From Periplaneta americana (taxonomy: Eukaryota; Arthropoda; Insecta; Blattodea; Blattidae), in assembly GCF_040183065.1 (NCBI RefSeq), contig NC_091125.1, positions 30,454,312-30,518,311 of the forward strand: a DNA stretch of 64,000 nucleotides, written 5' to 3'. The notes below the pieces were generated by a model. It saw only the letters and a program-made list of their open reading frames with translations. It was not told the origin of the DNA and ran no database searches. Both the position numbers and the translations under genes were made by a program. Of this stretch, positions 11,777 to 23,817 are shown piece by piece (position 1 is the stretch's first letter; the number at the start of each line of letters is the position of its first letter).

Positions 11777-12058
11777 GACCACGGGAAAAATCCTCTTCTT
11801 TGTCAATGATTGAACTCGGAATTTTCCAGTCAATAACTCGAACCTACTCGCTTTACTGGTTTTCGTTGTAAATTAGTTTGTTTTGTAAATATTTTATCAC
11901 ATACCTAAAGATTCTTTGGATCCTTCTATCCTCACTTTTGTGAAGAATTTGAAGGAATACCATGAGTAGAAATTCACAAGCAATAGGTCTCATGTAATCG
12001 GCATGGAACAAAACCATTGCGTAAGTCAAACAAAACAAACATACTAAGACAAATGACA
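11042..12058. other. Unassigned sequence with (ATG)n tract
   Basis: No supported gene. An (ATG)n microsatellite occupies 11724-11775. The GC-richer piece before it (about 11550-11720) could be the 3' tail of a retroelement ending in a trinucleotide repeat, but there is no second copy in the window to prove that. Confidence 0.4.
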
Positions 12059-12060
12059 TA

Positions 12061-12286
12061 CCGTCGAGCGGGGTGACTTTGTGCCATGAGGGTGACCTTG
12101 TACCATTCGCGCATTTCATAAAAAACGTGAGGAAGTAGTCATTAAAACCGTCACAAGGTTTTAAAGACTACTAAACGTAAGGAAGTAGACTTTAAAACCT
12201 TGTCACGGTTTTAAAGAATACTTCCATACGTTTTTCGCGAATGGCACAAAGTCACCCTCATGGCACAAAGTCATCCCTCGCGACGG
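12061..12286. mobile_element. Foldback MITE with TA target site, 226 bp
   Basis: The left end CCGTCGAGCGGGGTGACTTT is mirrored by the right end (minus strand) CCGTCGCGAGGGATGACTTT. Homology continues for about 70 bases, including TGTGCCATGAGGGTGAC and CATTCGCG. TA dinucleotides flank both ends (12059-12060, 12287-12288). The centre contains two smaller palindromes built on AAAACC.TCAC..GGTTTTAAAG, so almost the whole element can fold into nested hairpins. There is no coding capacity. TA flanks point to Tc1/mariner-type mobilisation. Confidence 0.85.
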
Positions 12287-12288
12287 TA

Positions 12289-15200
12289 CTGCATATCCAG
12301 TCCTCATGAAGGGGACATAAATAATCACATTCCTCTGAATTTGTAGCTGAATGCTCTTTACGTTCGAGTCTCAGCGAAAGACGAAAATAAGATTATTTAC
12401 AACTTAACTGGGAGCCGCACCGAATTGCTACTCTACAAGAAAACTTTGACTATGCTATTTTCCTTACTAAACACGTACATTTTGTCCACATCGTTCGCAC
12501 CTGGTGGTATACCGGTTACCATGCTAGCTGTTGGATCCAAAGTTCGCGGGTTCAACTGCACCGAGAAAAGTGTCTTTTTCCAGCAGGGATATAAAGATGA
12601 AAGGCCATGCTCACGTTTAATGATTACATGGGTGTTTGTATATACCTGTGAGGTTATATTTGTGTTGTTTGCGTGTTGTTCTGTATGCGATGTTATAGTT
12701 TAATTTCTTGAATAAGATACGATCTTGTGTCAAGACGTATAAAATTCATAGCTTTAAACCTTGTATAGATATTGAAATAGTTCTTTCGCCATAATAAACT
12801 TAAATATTTTATGCATATTTAAAAAAAAATATTTTTGAGAAATCGATTATTTTGAAGGCGTTAAACTGTACCAATCCCTATACGAAAGTTTATGAATAAC
12901 AGCTCCCAATGTATGGCGATGAGTTAAACGTTTGAATAATATAGGAAGTTATTTAGAAGATATTGATTAATCCTTGTAAACGTCCTGCAATGAGACCTAC
13001 GTCACAGCTCACTACGTTTAGACGATAAAGGAGTGCCAGTTCGTACGAATTCCAGCAAAGAAGGAAATACATACCGTAATTTTGGAATATGGCAAGAGAA
13101 TGCAGTGCAAAATTCAAATAAGCTGTCTTGCCACTTTTTTGTATACAGTCCTCATTGTGCTATAATCTTCTATCTGTTTGATACCATTAAGGTTGGAATA
13201 TGTGGGCAGCTCTTTCTTGATTATGTTGTTGTTATCTGTAATGTCTTACACAGGTCGATGACAATTTTCACAAGAAAGGTGTAAAAGGATTTATTCATAA
13301 TTGTAGGAAGTATATAGGCCTACAAATCAGAAATGATTTTATGAAAAATTAGCAATGAGTAAATAAAAACCTGAACAACTGTGATACGCAAATTCGAGTA
13401 GTGTCCGAGAAATAAATAATAGGCTGCACTTTCCGAGTCGCCCTCGTACGCAGGATTTACTGGTGGATATCTAGCATTGGTCGCGTATCTATGTGCATAA
13501 TAATCAAGCCGTTGCAGCTGGAAGCTTTAGAGAGTGATCAGTGGATTTGAATGCTTTGATACCGTCGCTTATGGCTTTTGGATTTGAATTACACTAATGG
13601 CTTTTAATCGCGTTTTATCTTAAAATCTAATTAAAATCGAGGTACCGTGAAAATTGGTGTTAAACATGTATTTGTCATAATTAAAACGACCAGGGGTAGG
13701 AAAAGCAGGAAAAGAGCATTCTTCAATTTGCCGTCATTAGGTTATTATTTTTATTAAAGTGATACTTGAATTCTAAAATTCTCAGAAATAAACTCATTTT
13801 TTCATTTCATTTATTAGGCCTATATTCCATAGATCTTACATTAGCAATGAAGCGTTAAGATGCGGAAAAAGTCAAAATTTTACAATTTTACAATTCATTT
13901 TTGTTTTCAGATAAATCTAATTCAATATGATAAATATTTTAAGTTCAATCAATATAATTTATCTATTTTGCAAATTTTTATTTGCTATGACATCTTAAGT
14001 AGAATATTAACGTTTTCGCCTGTTGGACATCATAAGATATTGTTAAAAAGACGAAATCAAAAACATAAACCATTAGACTGTACATAGTAAATATGCATGA
14101 CAAGGTTAGTTGATTTTGCATGAGTTTTATGTAACTAGATCTTGTCGATGGAAAAGGTTTAATTTTGAATTGATTTACCAGGAAATATGAATTTTATAAA
14201 TTTGGAAGTTATGAATATGACTTTTGATACATATAACTCATGTTACAATATATTTTCTTGGAGAAAACTTGTTATAAAATGATTGAAATGATTGATAAGA
14301 GCTTTACTTATTATACTTTGTGTTAAATTATAACAGAATACAAGATATCAGCAAAGATTATTGATAGAAAAAATTCAATTATTGAATTCATAATTAATTT
14401 ATCGGGTAATAATTATGAATTAGAATAGTGATATGTATCATTCATATTACATTGTTTTGTTGGAGTATCATTTGTTATAAAATAAATAATTAGTAGATAA
14501 AATTTGATAATAGTAATATGCGTTACAAGAGCGGTATGTTGAAGTTTTCATGTTCGAGGAAAAGTTTGAAAAATCGAAACGTAGTTGAGCTTTTTTAATT
14601 TCCGAGAATTGAAAGAAAACATACCGCTCGTGTATCGTACGACTACATTATTTTGTGCGAAGATCGTTTCTTACATACCTGAAAGAGGAATTTCTAATTA
14701 GTTGCAATGAAATCTCCATCTTGGTTTCTGTTCAATGACGGCAATTTTGGAAAACAAAAATACTATCTTTAACATTGTTGCTTTAAAATGTTTTCTGTGT
14801 TTACTATACTCCAGCAGGCCGTGATATACGTCTGTCTTTTTTTTCTCCCAGTCTATAAAGCGAACTTAAAACAAACGGCTTCCTTAATGTTACATGCATC
14901 ACGAAATGCAGTAACTTTAGTGGAGTTGTAGAGTTTATTTAATTTTTGCAAATATTTAAAAACAATAATTAACAGTTCAATTTAGGTGAAATTGCAGTGG
15001 TAAGTTTCCAATTTATAATTATTACTATATTGAACGTCTCTAAAAATAATATGTTAAAAGCCTAAAGCAGTAAAATGAATATGTCATTTAAGCGGTAAGA
15101 AGAGGGAAATTGTTACGTGTGTTCGGTTGGGAATACTGAATGTGGAATTTTAGACTTACCGCGGGTTGGTTTTGTGCGGAAACCAAGCAAATACGCACGA

Positions 15201-16317
15201 TCTCGCACAAAATATTTTTATGTGTTATCTTTGTGTGTCATGCTATTACGATGTAATCATTGGTGGTTGTTTAGCAATGCATTTGGATCTTCTTCGGTAG
15301 TCAGTCATCAAGTTCTTGAATTTATTAGTTGCATATGCAATATGAATGCAGTACTTTTTTACAAGCAACCCTACATGGAGCTATAGTTAAATTAAAATTA
15401 AAAAGTGAATTATTTGGAAGAGGAACCTCAAAATAGTTCAAATATCTTGATTATTCGTACAGAGAGGCACTCAAGTCATAAGGTTGTCATGAAATAATGA
15501 ATCAAGAAGGAAGATTACGAAGTGAACGAAGGTGGACACAAGAATATTCATAAGGTTGGCTACTTATAAAAGATAAAATAAAATGAATTACTATCTGGTA
15601 CTGCGGACTTCCTGACACACGTTCATCGGTGCCATCGACCTGACCTGCCACAGACGGACAAGCCGAGTGTGCTGGTATAATGCTTATTTTTCTCCCATAG
15701 TTACTCTATTGCATTTCGCATAATACACGCACGTCCAACTTAATTATGGATATCTGTTACAAGTTCGGTCTTGCCCTTGTCTTAGACGGTAGACTACCAA
15801 ATGTTTCGGTTCAAAAGTCCTGCGAATGTCGAGGTAAAATTGCCAGCATTCTAGTTCTCGACTCTCCAAGTTTCCTGTTTTGCGAACAGACGTCTCTGTG
15901 AACAATTCAAGTTTTGATTGAATCTGTAGGAATTTCTGCAAGACATCTCGCGAGACCGCGGAATACAAAATTTAAAAAAAAGTGTGAGTGCGGGCATAAT
16001 GAGCCAATATCAAACGTGACAAAATCTTATAAAAATATTAAATATTCTTCAGTAACTGATATAGAATCTACTGTAGAATACTGTTAGATGTATTAAGTGG
16101 TTATTAAGTGGTTATATTTATATTGGAACTTAACGGAATACTGACATGTGGCATTCATACTTTATTATTATTTTGGAGTTCTAATAGGAGTGATGTGGTG
16201 AGAAGTGGAGTGAAGAAAAAGAATGACGAGTGTGTAACAGAAATTGGTGAAGTGGATGTTTCTGGTCCAGAGCCGGCTAAGGAAGAGACGGCTAAGGACT
16301 TAGTAAAACAAAAGTCA
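12289..16317. other. Unassigned A+T-rich sequence
   Basis: Four kilobases with no recognisable coding exon, RNA or complete repeat. At 14553-14610 a stretch (GAGGAAAAGTTTGAAAAA, then TTTCCGAG) resembles the 181-bp repeat at the window start. The open frames at 13033-13284, 13860-14087 and 15117-15386 have no family resemblance that I recognise. Confidence 0.45.
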
Positions 16318-16895
16318 TAGATGAATTAGAGGAGTGGAAGAGGAAGTTCAATTGCAAGTAGATAAGACGAGTTAATGAAGATAGGTTAAGAGTACTGTAT
16401 GGTGAAGGAGGCTAGCTAGGACGGCGAAGTATAATACGTAGAAAATTAGTGAGATCGGAATATGAAAGGTACGTATGAAACAGACAAAAAATCGAGCATA
16501 TTTATAGTGGTGTAATATGTTTAGTAACAATTATTATTAGAAACAGTGTGTCCTCGATATAGTCTAAGTGATCTGAAAATCAAGAACAGATTGATAAAGT
16601 GTCAATTGTGAATGAACTAGAGACGTGTAATAGGAATTAAGTAAAGAGATAGACATAATGAAAATAAGTGAGGAGTATGGCGGGGGAGGCTAGCTAGGAT
16701 AGTGAAGTATAACATGTAGAAAATTAGTGGGATCTGAAAATAAATGTAGCAAGAAACAGACACAATAACGAACATATTGGACAATGGTATAGAACGTTTT
16801 AGTAACAAGTATCATTGAAACATGGTGTGTACGATATAAGTGTACTGAAAAGCAAGAACAGAATCGTAAAAGTGTACATTTTGAATGATCAAAAT
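16318..16895 (+). repeat. Diverged two-copy tandem duplication, ~277-bp period
   Basis: GGAGGCTAGCTAGGA followed by GAAGTATAA..CGTAGAAAATTAGTG occurs at 16407 and 16684. Matching segments around it (GTGTAATATGTTTAGTAACA against AGAACGTTTTAGTAACAAG, and the CTGAAAATCAAGAACAGA repeats) are spread over both units. Divergence is considerable, so this is an old duplication. The minus-strand open frames here are not conserved between the copies. Confidence 0.65.
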
Positions 16896-17540
16896 TAAGT
16901 TGTTTAGGATTTAATGGGAGAATACTGACCAATTTAAAATGGGGTTGAATCAAGTATAAGAGAGTCTATAAAAGGTATATCTGTAACGAATGTGCTTGGG
17001 CACCGGATACAAATATTGTGAGGTCCACATTACATGGCTGTAAATGTTGACATCAAATATATCATATCATATCATATATCATATCATATCATATCATATA
17101 TCATATATCATATCATATATCATATATCATATCATATATCATATATCATATCATATATCATATATCATATCATATATCATATCATATATCATATCATATA
17201 TCATATCATATATCATATCATATATCATATCATATATCATATATATCATATCATATCATATCATATATCATATCATATATCATATCATATATCATATCAT
17301 ATATCATATCATATATCATATCATATCATATCATATCATATCATATCATATCATATCATATCATATCATATCATATATCATATCATATCATATCATATCA
17401 TATCATATCATATCATATCATATCATATCATATCATATCATATCATATCATATCATATCATATCATATCATATAATATAATATCGTATCGTATCATATAT
17501 CGTATCATATATCATATATATCATATCATATATCATATGA

Positions 17541-17782
17541 GGGGCTTAGAACAAAAAGCAGGTAAGTGACAGAAACCTAGTTTTGAGGAAATTACAGTTA
17601 AAGTTCTACATGCAATGAAATAATATACACTAGTCTGGTGAAATGATGCCCATATAGCAGCACTGCACAGTGTGATCACTTACCTGATTTTATCCCAAAG
17701 AAACATCCCTTTGGGCTATCACAACACGCACTTACCTCACTTTTTAAATAATGTCACTTACCTGCTTTTTGTTCTAAGCCCC
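17541..17782. mobile_element. TIR element embedded in satellite, copy 1
   Basis: The left end GGGGCTTAGAACAAAAAGCA, continuing GGTAAGTGACA, is repeated inverted at the right end, giving TIRs of about 31 bases on a 242-bp non-coding unit. The TIR carries TCACTTACCTG motifs on the opposite strand, and further such motifs occur inside. No clear target duplication can be read because the flanks are satellite. Confidence 0.85.
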
Positions 17783-18137
17783 ACATATATCATATATCAT
17801 ATATCGTATCGTATCATATATCATATCATATCATATATCATATCATATCATATCATATCATATCATATCATATCATATATCATATATCATATATCATATC
17901 ATATATCATATATCATATATCATATATCATATCATATCATATATCATATCATATCATATCATATCATATCATATCATATATCATATCATATCATATCATA
18001 TATCATATCATATCATATCATATCATATATCATATCATATCATATCATATCATATCATATCATATCATATAATATCGTATCGTATCGTATCATATATCGT
18101 ATCATATATCATATATATCATATCATATATCATATGA

Positions 18138-18380
18138 GGGGCTTAGAACAAAAAGCAGGTAAGTGACAGAAACCTAGTTTTGAGGAAATTACAGTTGAAG
18201 TTCTACATGCAATGAAATATTATACACTAGTTTGGTGAAATGATGCCCATATAGCAGCACTGCACAGTGTGATCACTTACCTGATTTTATCCCAAAGAAA
18301 CATCCCTTTGGGCTATCACAACACGCACTTACCTCATTTTTTTAAATAATGTCACTTACCTGCTTTTTGTTCTAAGCCCC
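18138..18380. mobile_element. TIR element embedded in satellite, copy 2
   Basis: Nearly identical to copy 1, with the same orientation and ends. It differs at a few bases, such as CAGTTGAAG for CAGTTAAAG and AATATTATAC for AATAATATAC. Copy 3 shares those changes, so copies 2 and 3 are the closer pair. Confidence 0.85.
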
Positions 18381-18708
18381 ACATATATCATATATCATAT
18401 ATCGTATCGTATCATATATCATATCATATCATATCATATCATATCATATATCATATATCATATATCATATCATATCATATATCATATCATATCATATCAT
18501 ATATCATATATCATATCATATCATATCATATCATATCATATCATATCATATCATATCATATCATATCATATCATATCATATCATATCATATCATATCATA
18601 TCATATCATATCATATCATATCATATCATATCATATCATATAATATCGTATCGTATCGTATCATATATCGTATCATATATCATATATATCATATCATATA
18701 TCATATGA

Positions 18709-18951
18709 GGGGCTTAGAACAAAAAGCAGGTAAGTGACAGAAACCTAGTTTTGAGGAAATTACAGTTGAAGTTCTACATGCAATGAAATATTATACACTA
18801 GTTTGGTGAAATGATGCCCATATAGCAGCACTGCACAGTGTGATCACTTACCTGATTTTATCCCAAAGAAACATCCCTTTGGGCTATCACAACACGCACT
18901 TACCTCATTTTTTTTAATAATGTCACTTACCTGCTTTTTGTTCTAAGCCCC
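18709..18951. mobile_element. TIR element embedded in satellite, copy 3
   Basis: This shares the base changes of copy 2. At its right end the palindrome extends outward (GCCCCTCATATATC mirrors GATATATGAGGGGC), whereas copies 1 and 2 read GCCCCACATAT. Copy 3 may therefore keep the ancestral right edge. Confidence 0.85.
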
Positions 18952-19061
18952 TCATATATCATATATCATATATCGTATCGTATCATATATCATATATCAT
19001 ATCATATCATATCATATATCATATCATATCATATCATATCATATCATATCATATCATATCT

Positions 19062-20582
19062 AATAGGAGTAATGTGTTCAAGTTGTAATTAAAACGCAGT
19101 AGTTCATTGACAGTTGTTACGCAAACACGATGTCCGTTGGAATGCCCCTCCGACCTCGTTAAACCAATTGATGTCAACACTATATAGATAATCTGTTATC
19201 ACGTGATTACATCCACCTTTGTTGTGACGGTGGATAGTCGGCGGTGAAAAACAGTTAACGCCGCCGCTCTTTTGATACTGCCTAGGGATAAGCATCGTCC
19301 TCAGTTGGAAGTGTAATTAAACGAGCGTTGAGGGGTAGCAGGGACAAAGGGAAGGGTGGATTTAATCATCAAAGCACAGATGTAGGAGTTTATGACTCAA
19401 CCTCACTGTCAGGTAATAAGAGTTTTCATGCCAATATCACATCACTTCCGCAATTGAGGGTTTTTTTCTCCATTCCTTGAATCGTAAAATGACATCGTCT
19501 GGGCTTCATAAACCAGAATATTACATTTAGATTGGGTCATGAGATTTCTGATGGTTAACAATAGCACGCCAGATACACTTGTTTTAATGTGGGTTTGCTT
19601 ACATTGATGCATAAACTCATTTGCATACACGCGAGGATATTCACAGATCCATTAAAAAGTAGCCTGAAAATGAAGTTGTTTTATACTTTTGTCTCATTCA
19701 TAACTGAACATTGGAATCGCATAGATTTTATACTGTACTTTCTATGTTTGCTGTATAGCATTTTAAATTTGAAAAGGGGTTAAAACTGAAGGTTTGATAA
19801 ACACAGCCATTGTGAATGTCGCGTCGATTCTGTTTGCCTGTTGTAACGAAAGTAACGAACTTCATTTAATGCACCTCAGGTGAACAGGTTTATCAGGTAA
19901 TCGCTTATTTTACTGTAACAGGGATAGAATTGTATCATAGTAGGTGAAAGAAGCGCCACATTTAATCAGAGAAGAGTCAGATAAAGTTAACAGCAAATTA
20001 ATGTTCTGGAACCTACCAAGGTGCTTATTGAGGACAAACATGTCAGAAATACTATAGGCCTACTTATTATGCATTTCGAAAAGATTTGAATAGACGGAAG
20101 GCCACAGACGTTACGGTCCTACAATTTATGGTTTCTGTCTCTCCACATTTCAAACCTGGATTCGTTGTTTTGAATATCTTCTACATATCACCTACGGATT
20201 AGAGATTTAAAAATGCCAGATCAGAAGTGAAACTGACAAATCGAAGTGCGAATCCAAGAAGAAAATAATTAGACAAAAATTCCAAAAGTGAAATGGGTCT
20301 TCAGTTTCATAGAATGAAACTTGGATGAGGGACCACTATTGGCGGTAAAATGGCAAGAAGATTTTTTAAATGCCATCCAAATCCCTAACATAACAATAAC
20401 AAATGAAGAACTCATCTAGCGATTCTGTATGATTCTGCAAAAATCGTGTGGATTTGACACAAATGTGGATGCATTTCAACAGTTCACATCATATATATCA
20501 TGCATTTAACATTATTTATTAAAAATACATTTTTAAAGATAAGGAACATATTTTATATCAGATTTTTCATAAATTCAATTCT
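19062..20582. other. Unassigned sequence
   Basis: No supported gene or repeat end. The first 270 bases are somewhat GC-richer. The open frames of 60-65 codons have no recognisable motif. Confidence 0.45.
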
Positions 20583-21143
20583 ATTGATAATTATTAATTT
20601 TGTCTAAATGCACTCCTATAAAAAGGATGTGTTTCTCATACAAACGTAATCACAGTTCGTATACAAATCGAATATGCTACATTGAAATTCTGCATAAATT
20701 TTCATGAATATACATTTGGTAGATAAGAGGTTATTAATTTTGTTTAAATTTATTCCTATAAAGGGTAGTTTCCCTTACACAAACGCAATCAGAGTTTGTA
20801 CTCAGGTTAAATACGATACCGATACGTTTAAATTCTGTATAAAGTTTCATGAAAATCTGTTGAATAGGAAAGAAGTTATTAATTTTGCCTAAATTCACCC
20901 CCTATAATATGTAGTTCCCCTTACACAAACGTAATCAGAGTTTGTACTCAGATCAAATACGATACCTTTAAATTCTGAATAAAGTTTCATGAAAAAATGC
21001 AGGATAGAAAAGAAGTTATTAATTTTGTTTGCATTCATCCCTCATAAAGGGCAATTCCCCTTACACAAACATAGAGTTTATACTGAAATTAAATATGCTA
21101 CCTTAAAGTTCTGCATAAAATTTCATGAAAATCTGTTGCACAC
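20583..21143 (+). repeat. Tandem repeat, ~140-bp unit, four diverged copies
   Basis: Units begin near 20583, 20721, 20864 and 21004. Each contains GTTATTAATTTTG, then CCTATAAAGGG-type text, CTTACACAAACG, CAGAGTTTGTACT and CATAAAGTTTCATGAAAATC. The unit length is 138-143 bases. Short open frames sharing FCIKFHENLL arise from the repeat and are not evidence of a protein. Confidence 0.85.
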
Positions 21144-21211
21144 TATGCGACGCAGTAGTAAGAAGCGGGCCAGGCGAGGCTAGCCTCGAGATCGCAATAA
21201 ACTGTAATATA

Positions 21212-21425
21212 CAGGCTTAGAAAAACGTTTTGTCGCACATATACTTTATTAGTCTCAGAAATTAAGCAGTGGGCATGATCAGACATACAACGAAACAAAA
21301 CTAATTTTATTACCTCAACTAGTCCTTTTCTTGCGAACCAGGTCGCACGACCTCTGATCATGCGCACTGCCTCCTTTCTGGGACTTATAAAATATCTGTG
21401 CGACAAAACGTTTTTTCCAAGACTG
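21212..21425. mobile_element. Foldback MITE with TA target site, 214 bp
   Basis: Left end CAGGCTTAGAAAAACGTTTT; right end on the minus strand CAGTCTTGGAAAAAACGTTT. Similarity continues through TGTCGCACA, ATAAGTC.CAGAAA and GCAGTG.GCATGATCAGA, so the arms are about 75 bases. TA flanks both ends (21210-21211, 21426-21427). It has no transposase and fits a mariner-type MITE. Confidence 0.85.
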
Positions 21426-21427
21426 TA

Positions 21428-21741
21428 CGTCGCGCTAAATTGACATTGTTGAGTGTTATAGTTTATAACAAAAGTGCATGCGTGTATTATATGTGGTACA
21501 TACTAATTTTGTGTAAAGTAGCTCATACTGAGAGAACATTGAAGTCATTATTTGTTGAATTAAAAGACAAACAGTTTCCAAGTTGGACGTATGAAACAAA
21601 ATGTGCTTACAAAGATAGGAGATCAACACCACATTTACATATTAAAATAGCGGATGGAGGAAGACAAAATAGAAATTTTCAATTTGCATAGCATAAGAAA
21701 ATATATCCTTGGCTAAGAGAGTTCTCTGATACAAATAAGTT
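21428..21741. other. Unassigned sequence
   Basis: About 310 bases between the MITE and the LINE 3' end, with no recognised feature. The overlapping 97-codon frame includes MITE sequence and is unlikely to be a gene. Confidence 0.45.
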
Positions 21742-21800
<59 letters not shown>

Positions 21801-21804
21801 TTAA

Positions 21805-21850
21805 CCTGGTAGAGATAAGGCCATCAGACCTTCTCTTCCCCTCTACCAGG
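21805..21850 (-). other. 3'-terminal hairpin of the LINE
   Basis: Ten-base perfect arms CCTGGTAGAG and CTCTACCAGG surround a 26-base loop, directly inside the TTTA tail. A terminal stem-loop next to a short tandem tail is a plausible recognition structure for target-primed reverse transcription. That role is inference. Confidence 0.6.
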
Positions 21851-22137
21851 ATATTACAACTACAATATTAAGAATACAATTACAATTACAATTAATATTA
21901 AATTTACAAATACAATAAAAATCAAAGTACTAAAAGATTAACTGATTAATAAAGGGTAGACAGTTTATTGTAGAAGTTAAGAAGAAAGAATTTTTTTAAT
22001 AATTAAGTAAAAAATTAAACCTACTCTACGCAGTAAGAAAATCCTTAATAAGTTTGTTTTTGAACACTGCTAAATTCCGACAGTCTCTGATGTCACTAGG
22101 TAGGGTATTCCACAACTGCGATAGCGAGATTGTGTAT

Positions 22138-22384
22138 TTTTTTATTTGGTTATTTTACGACGCTTTATCAACATCTCAGGTTATTTAGCGTCTGAATGAG
22201 ATGAAGGTGATAATGCCGGTGAAATGAGTCCGGGATCCAACACCGAAAGTTACCCAGCATTTGCCCATATTGGGTTGAGGAAAAACTCCGGAAAAAATCT
22301 CAACCAGATGCCCCAACCGGGAATCGAACCCGGGCCACCTGGTTTCGCGGCTAGACGCTCTAACCGTTACTCCACAGGTGTGGA
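22138..22384 (-). mobile_element. tRNA-derived SINE, copy A
   Basis: On the minus strand it begins with a tRNA-like head: TGGAGTAACGG (A box) and GGGTTCGATTCCCGG (B box). The body ends in GTCGTAAAATAACC. The 13-base target duplication CGAGATTGTGTAT is perfect (22125-22137 and 22385-22397). It sits in the C-terminal coding region of the LINE. Transcription by RNA polymerase III is expected from the boxes. Confidence 0.9.
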
Positions 22385-22519
22385 CGAGATTGTGTATGAT
22401 GATGAATACGATGATGTCTAATATGTTGGTATGACTAGTATGCGGCTATTTTGCGTGCGTGTGAAGAGATTATGATATGATGACAGATAACTGAAACGAT
22501 AGGCAAGATAGGTAGGTGT

Positions 22520-22775
22520 TTATTTTATTGGGTTATTTTACGACGCTGTATCAACATCTAGGTTATTTAGCGTCTGAATGATATGAAGGTGATAATGCCA
22601 GTGAAATGAGTCCGGGGTCCAGCACCGAAAGTTACCCAGCATTTGCTCGTATTGGGTTGAGGGAAAACCCCGGAAAAAACCTCAACCAGGTAACTTGCCC
22701 CGACCGGGATTCGAACCCGGGCCACCTGGTTTCGCAGCCAGACGCGCTGACCGTTACTCCACAGGTGTGGACTGG
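22520..22775 (-). mobile_element. tRNA-derived SINE, copy B
   Basis: Same family and orientation as copy A, with A box TGGAGTAACGG and B box GGGTTCGAATCCCGG. The 11-base target duplication TAGGTAGGTGT is perfect at 22509-22519 and 22776-22786. A third copy is at 52921-53179. It disrupts the same LINE about 130 bases from copy A. Confidence 0.9.
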
Positions 22776-23184
22776 TAGGTAGGTGTAGAGGTGTGAAGGA
22801 CTTGGAAAAGGAGAACAAGGGAATGAAAATTTCTACGTTCGTTATGCCGTAGCAGTTTAGAGTTTGGAAGGATGGGGTAATGTGGTCAGCGCGACGGACA
22901 TCGCAGACGAAGCGAACACAAGAATTATGAACACGTTGTAATCTTTGCGACTGGTTGGCATTGATGTTAGTATAAAATCACAATAATCGAAGTGGGGCAT
23001 TACTAGTGTTTACACTAGTATTTTTTGAGTGATAGCGGGAGAAATTTTCGAATGCTGTTTCAGGAATGTAATATGGAAAGCACTTTTTGATAATATGAAT
23101 TACTTTGTTATTCCAGTTTAAATGCGTATTGAAGTAAACTCCAAGGTTTTTAACACAGGAAGCAAAAAGGATTATTGTGTTGTT

Positions 23185-23817
23185 TCATTTGACTGGAAGA
23201 GCAGGAGTAATGTTGCATAATAGACTTTGATGTCCCACTAGGATTGCTTGTGATTTTCTTGCATTGAGAGTCAAACCAAACTTTCTGGCCCATGCAGATA
23301 TAGATTCAAGGTCCTCGTTAAGATTGCATATTACGTCATTGAGTGAATCAGGGGTTGTATGGATATAGATGTGTAAATCGTCTGCGTAAAGGTGATGCTT
23401 ACAGTGTTGTAGAGTCGAGGGGGTGTCATTTACGTAAATAGTGAATAGTATTAGTGATAGAACAGATCCTTGTGGGATTCCAGAATCAACGATACGCCAA
23501 GAGGAAGTTCCACTTCCAATGGAAACACACTGCTGACGTTCGCTGAGATAAGAGGAGAACCAAGAAACTGTGCTTTCTAATAGTTGGAGTGATCGTAATT
23601 TTCTCGTCAGTAAGTCAATATTTACAGTGTCAAACGCTTTACTGAAGTCTAGTAGTGTCAGTATTGTAATTTTACCTACGTCCATAGCCCATAGTCTATA
23701 GTTTTTTGGATGTATTCCGTTACTTCCAACAGTGCAGTCGCTGTACTGTGTAGAGTCCGAAAACCTGACTGATATGTTATACCTGTATTCTGTTTGGGGG
23801 TGAAAATGAGTCATCAT
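23185..23817 (-). pseudogene. LINE reverse transcriptase core (partial)
   Basis: A 210-codon open frame with RT motifs in order: LLDFSKAFDTVN (residues 55-66), SGIPQGSVLSLILFTIYVND (112-131) and YADD (144-147), then the L..WA..FGLTLNARKSQ region. The first ~45 residues are out of frame with the family. The expected QSGFRTLHSTATALLEVTEY segment is readable in another frame, so a frameshift lies near residue 45. Coding continues toward 22800 with stops. The RT would copy LINE RNA by target-primed reverse transcription, but this copy is dead. Confidence 0.85.

Larger units (their letters stand above)
17055..19061. repeat. CATAT pentanucleotide satellite with higher-order structure
   Basis: About 2 kb made mostly of ATCAT pentamers with ATATC and ATCGT variants, interrupted three times by a ~243-bp TIR element. 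The same edge sequences recur around each insert. Before it come CGTATCGTATC, CATATATCGTATC and ATCATATATATC blocks; after it come CATATATCATATATCATA and ATCGTATCGTATC. The repeating unit is therefore satellite plus insert (starts 597 and 571 bases apart). The 140-165-codon open frames of Ile-Ser-Tyr-His type are read-through of the satellite and not genes. Confidence 0.95.

Noticed and set aside
16108..16320. 70-codon ORF with a hydrophobic start and acidic C-terminus
   Set aside because: Could suggest a small membrane protein, but there is no family resemblance and no conservation in the duplicated block just downstream.
17034..18166. 140-165-codon open frames across the CATAT satellite
   Set aside because: Pure read-through of a pentanucleotide repeat; composition is only Ile, Ser, Tyr and His, and overlapping frames are equally open.
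21143..21406. 87-codon minus-strand ORF over the foldback MITE
   Set aside because: Lies largely in the inverted arms of a MITE; the frame is an accident of the palindrome.
22660..22790. tRNA genes at the SINE heads (also near 22330, 46230, 53120 and 60710)
   Set aside because: A and B boxes are present, but cloverleaf pairing and the 3' acceptor end are missing, and each sits in a longer repeated body with target duplications: SINEs, not tRNA genes.
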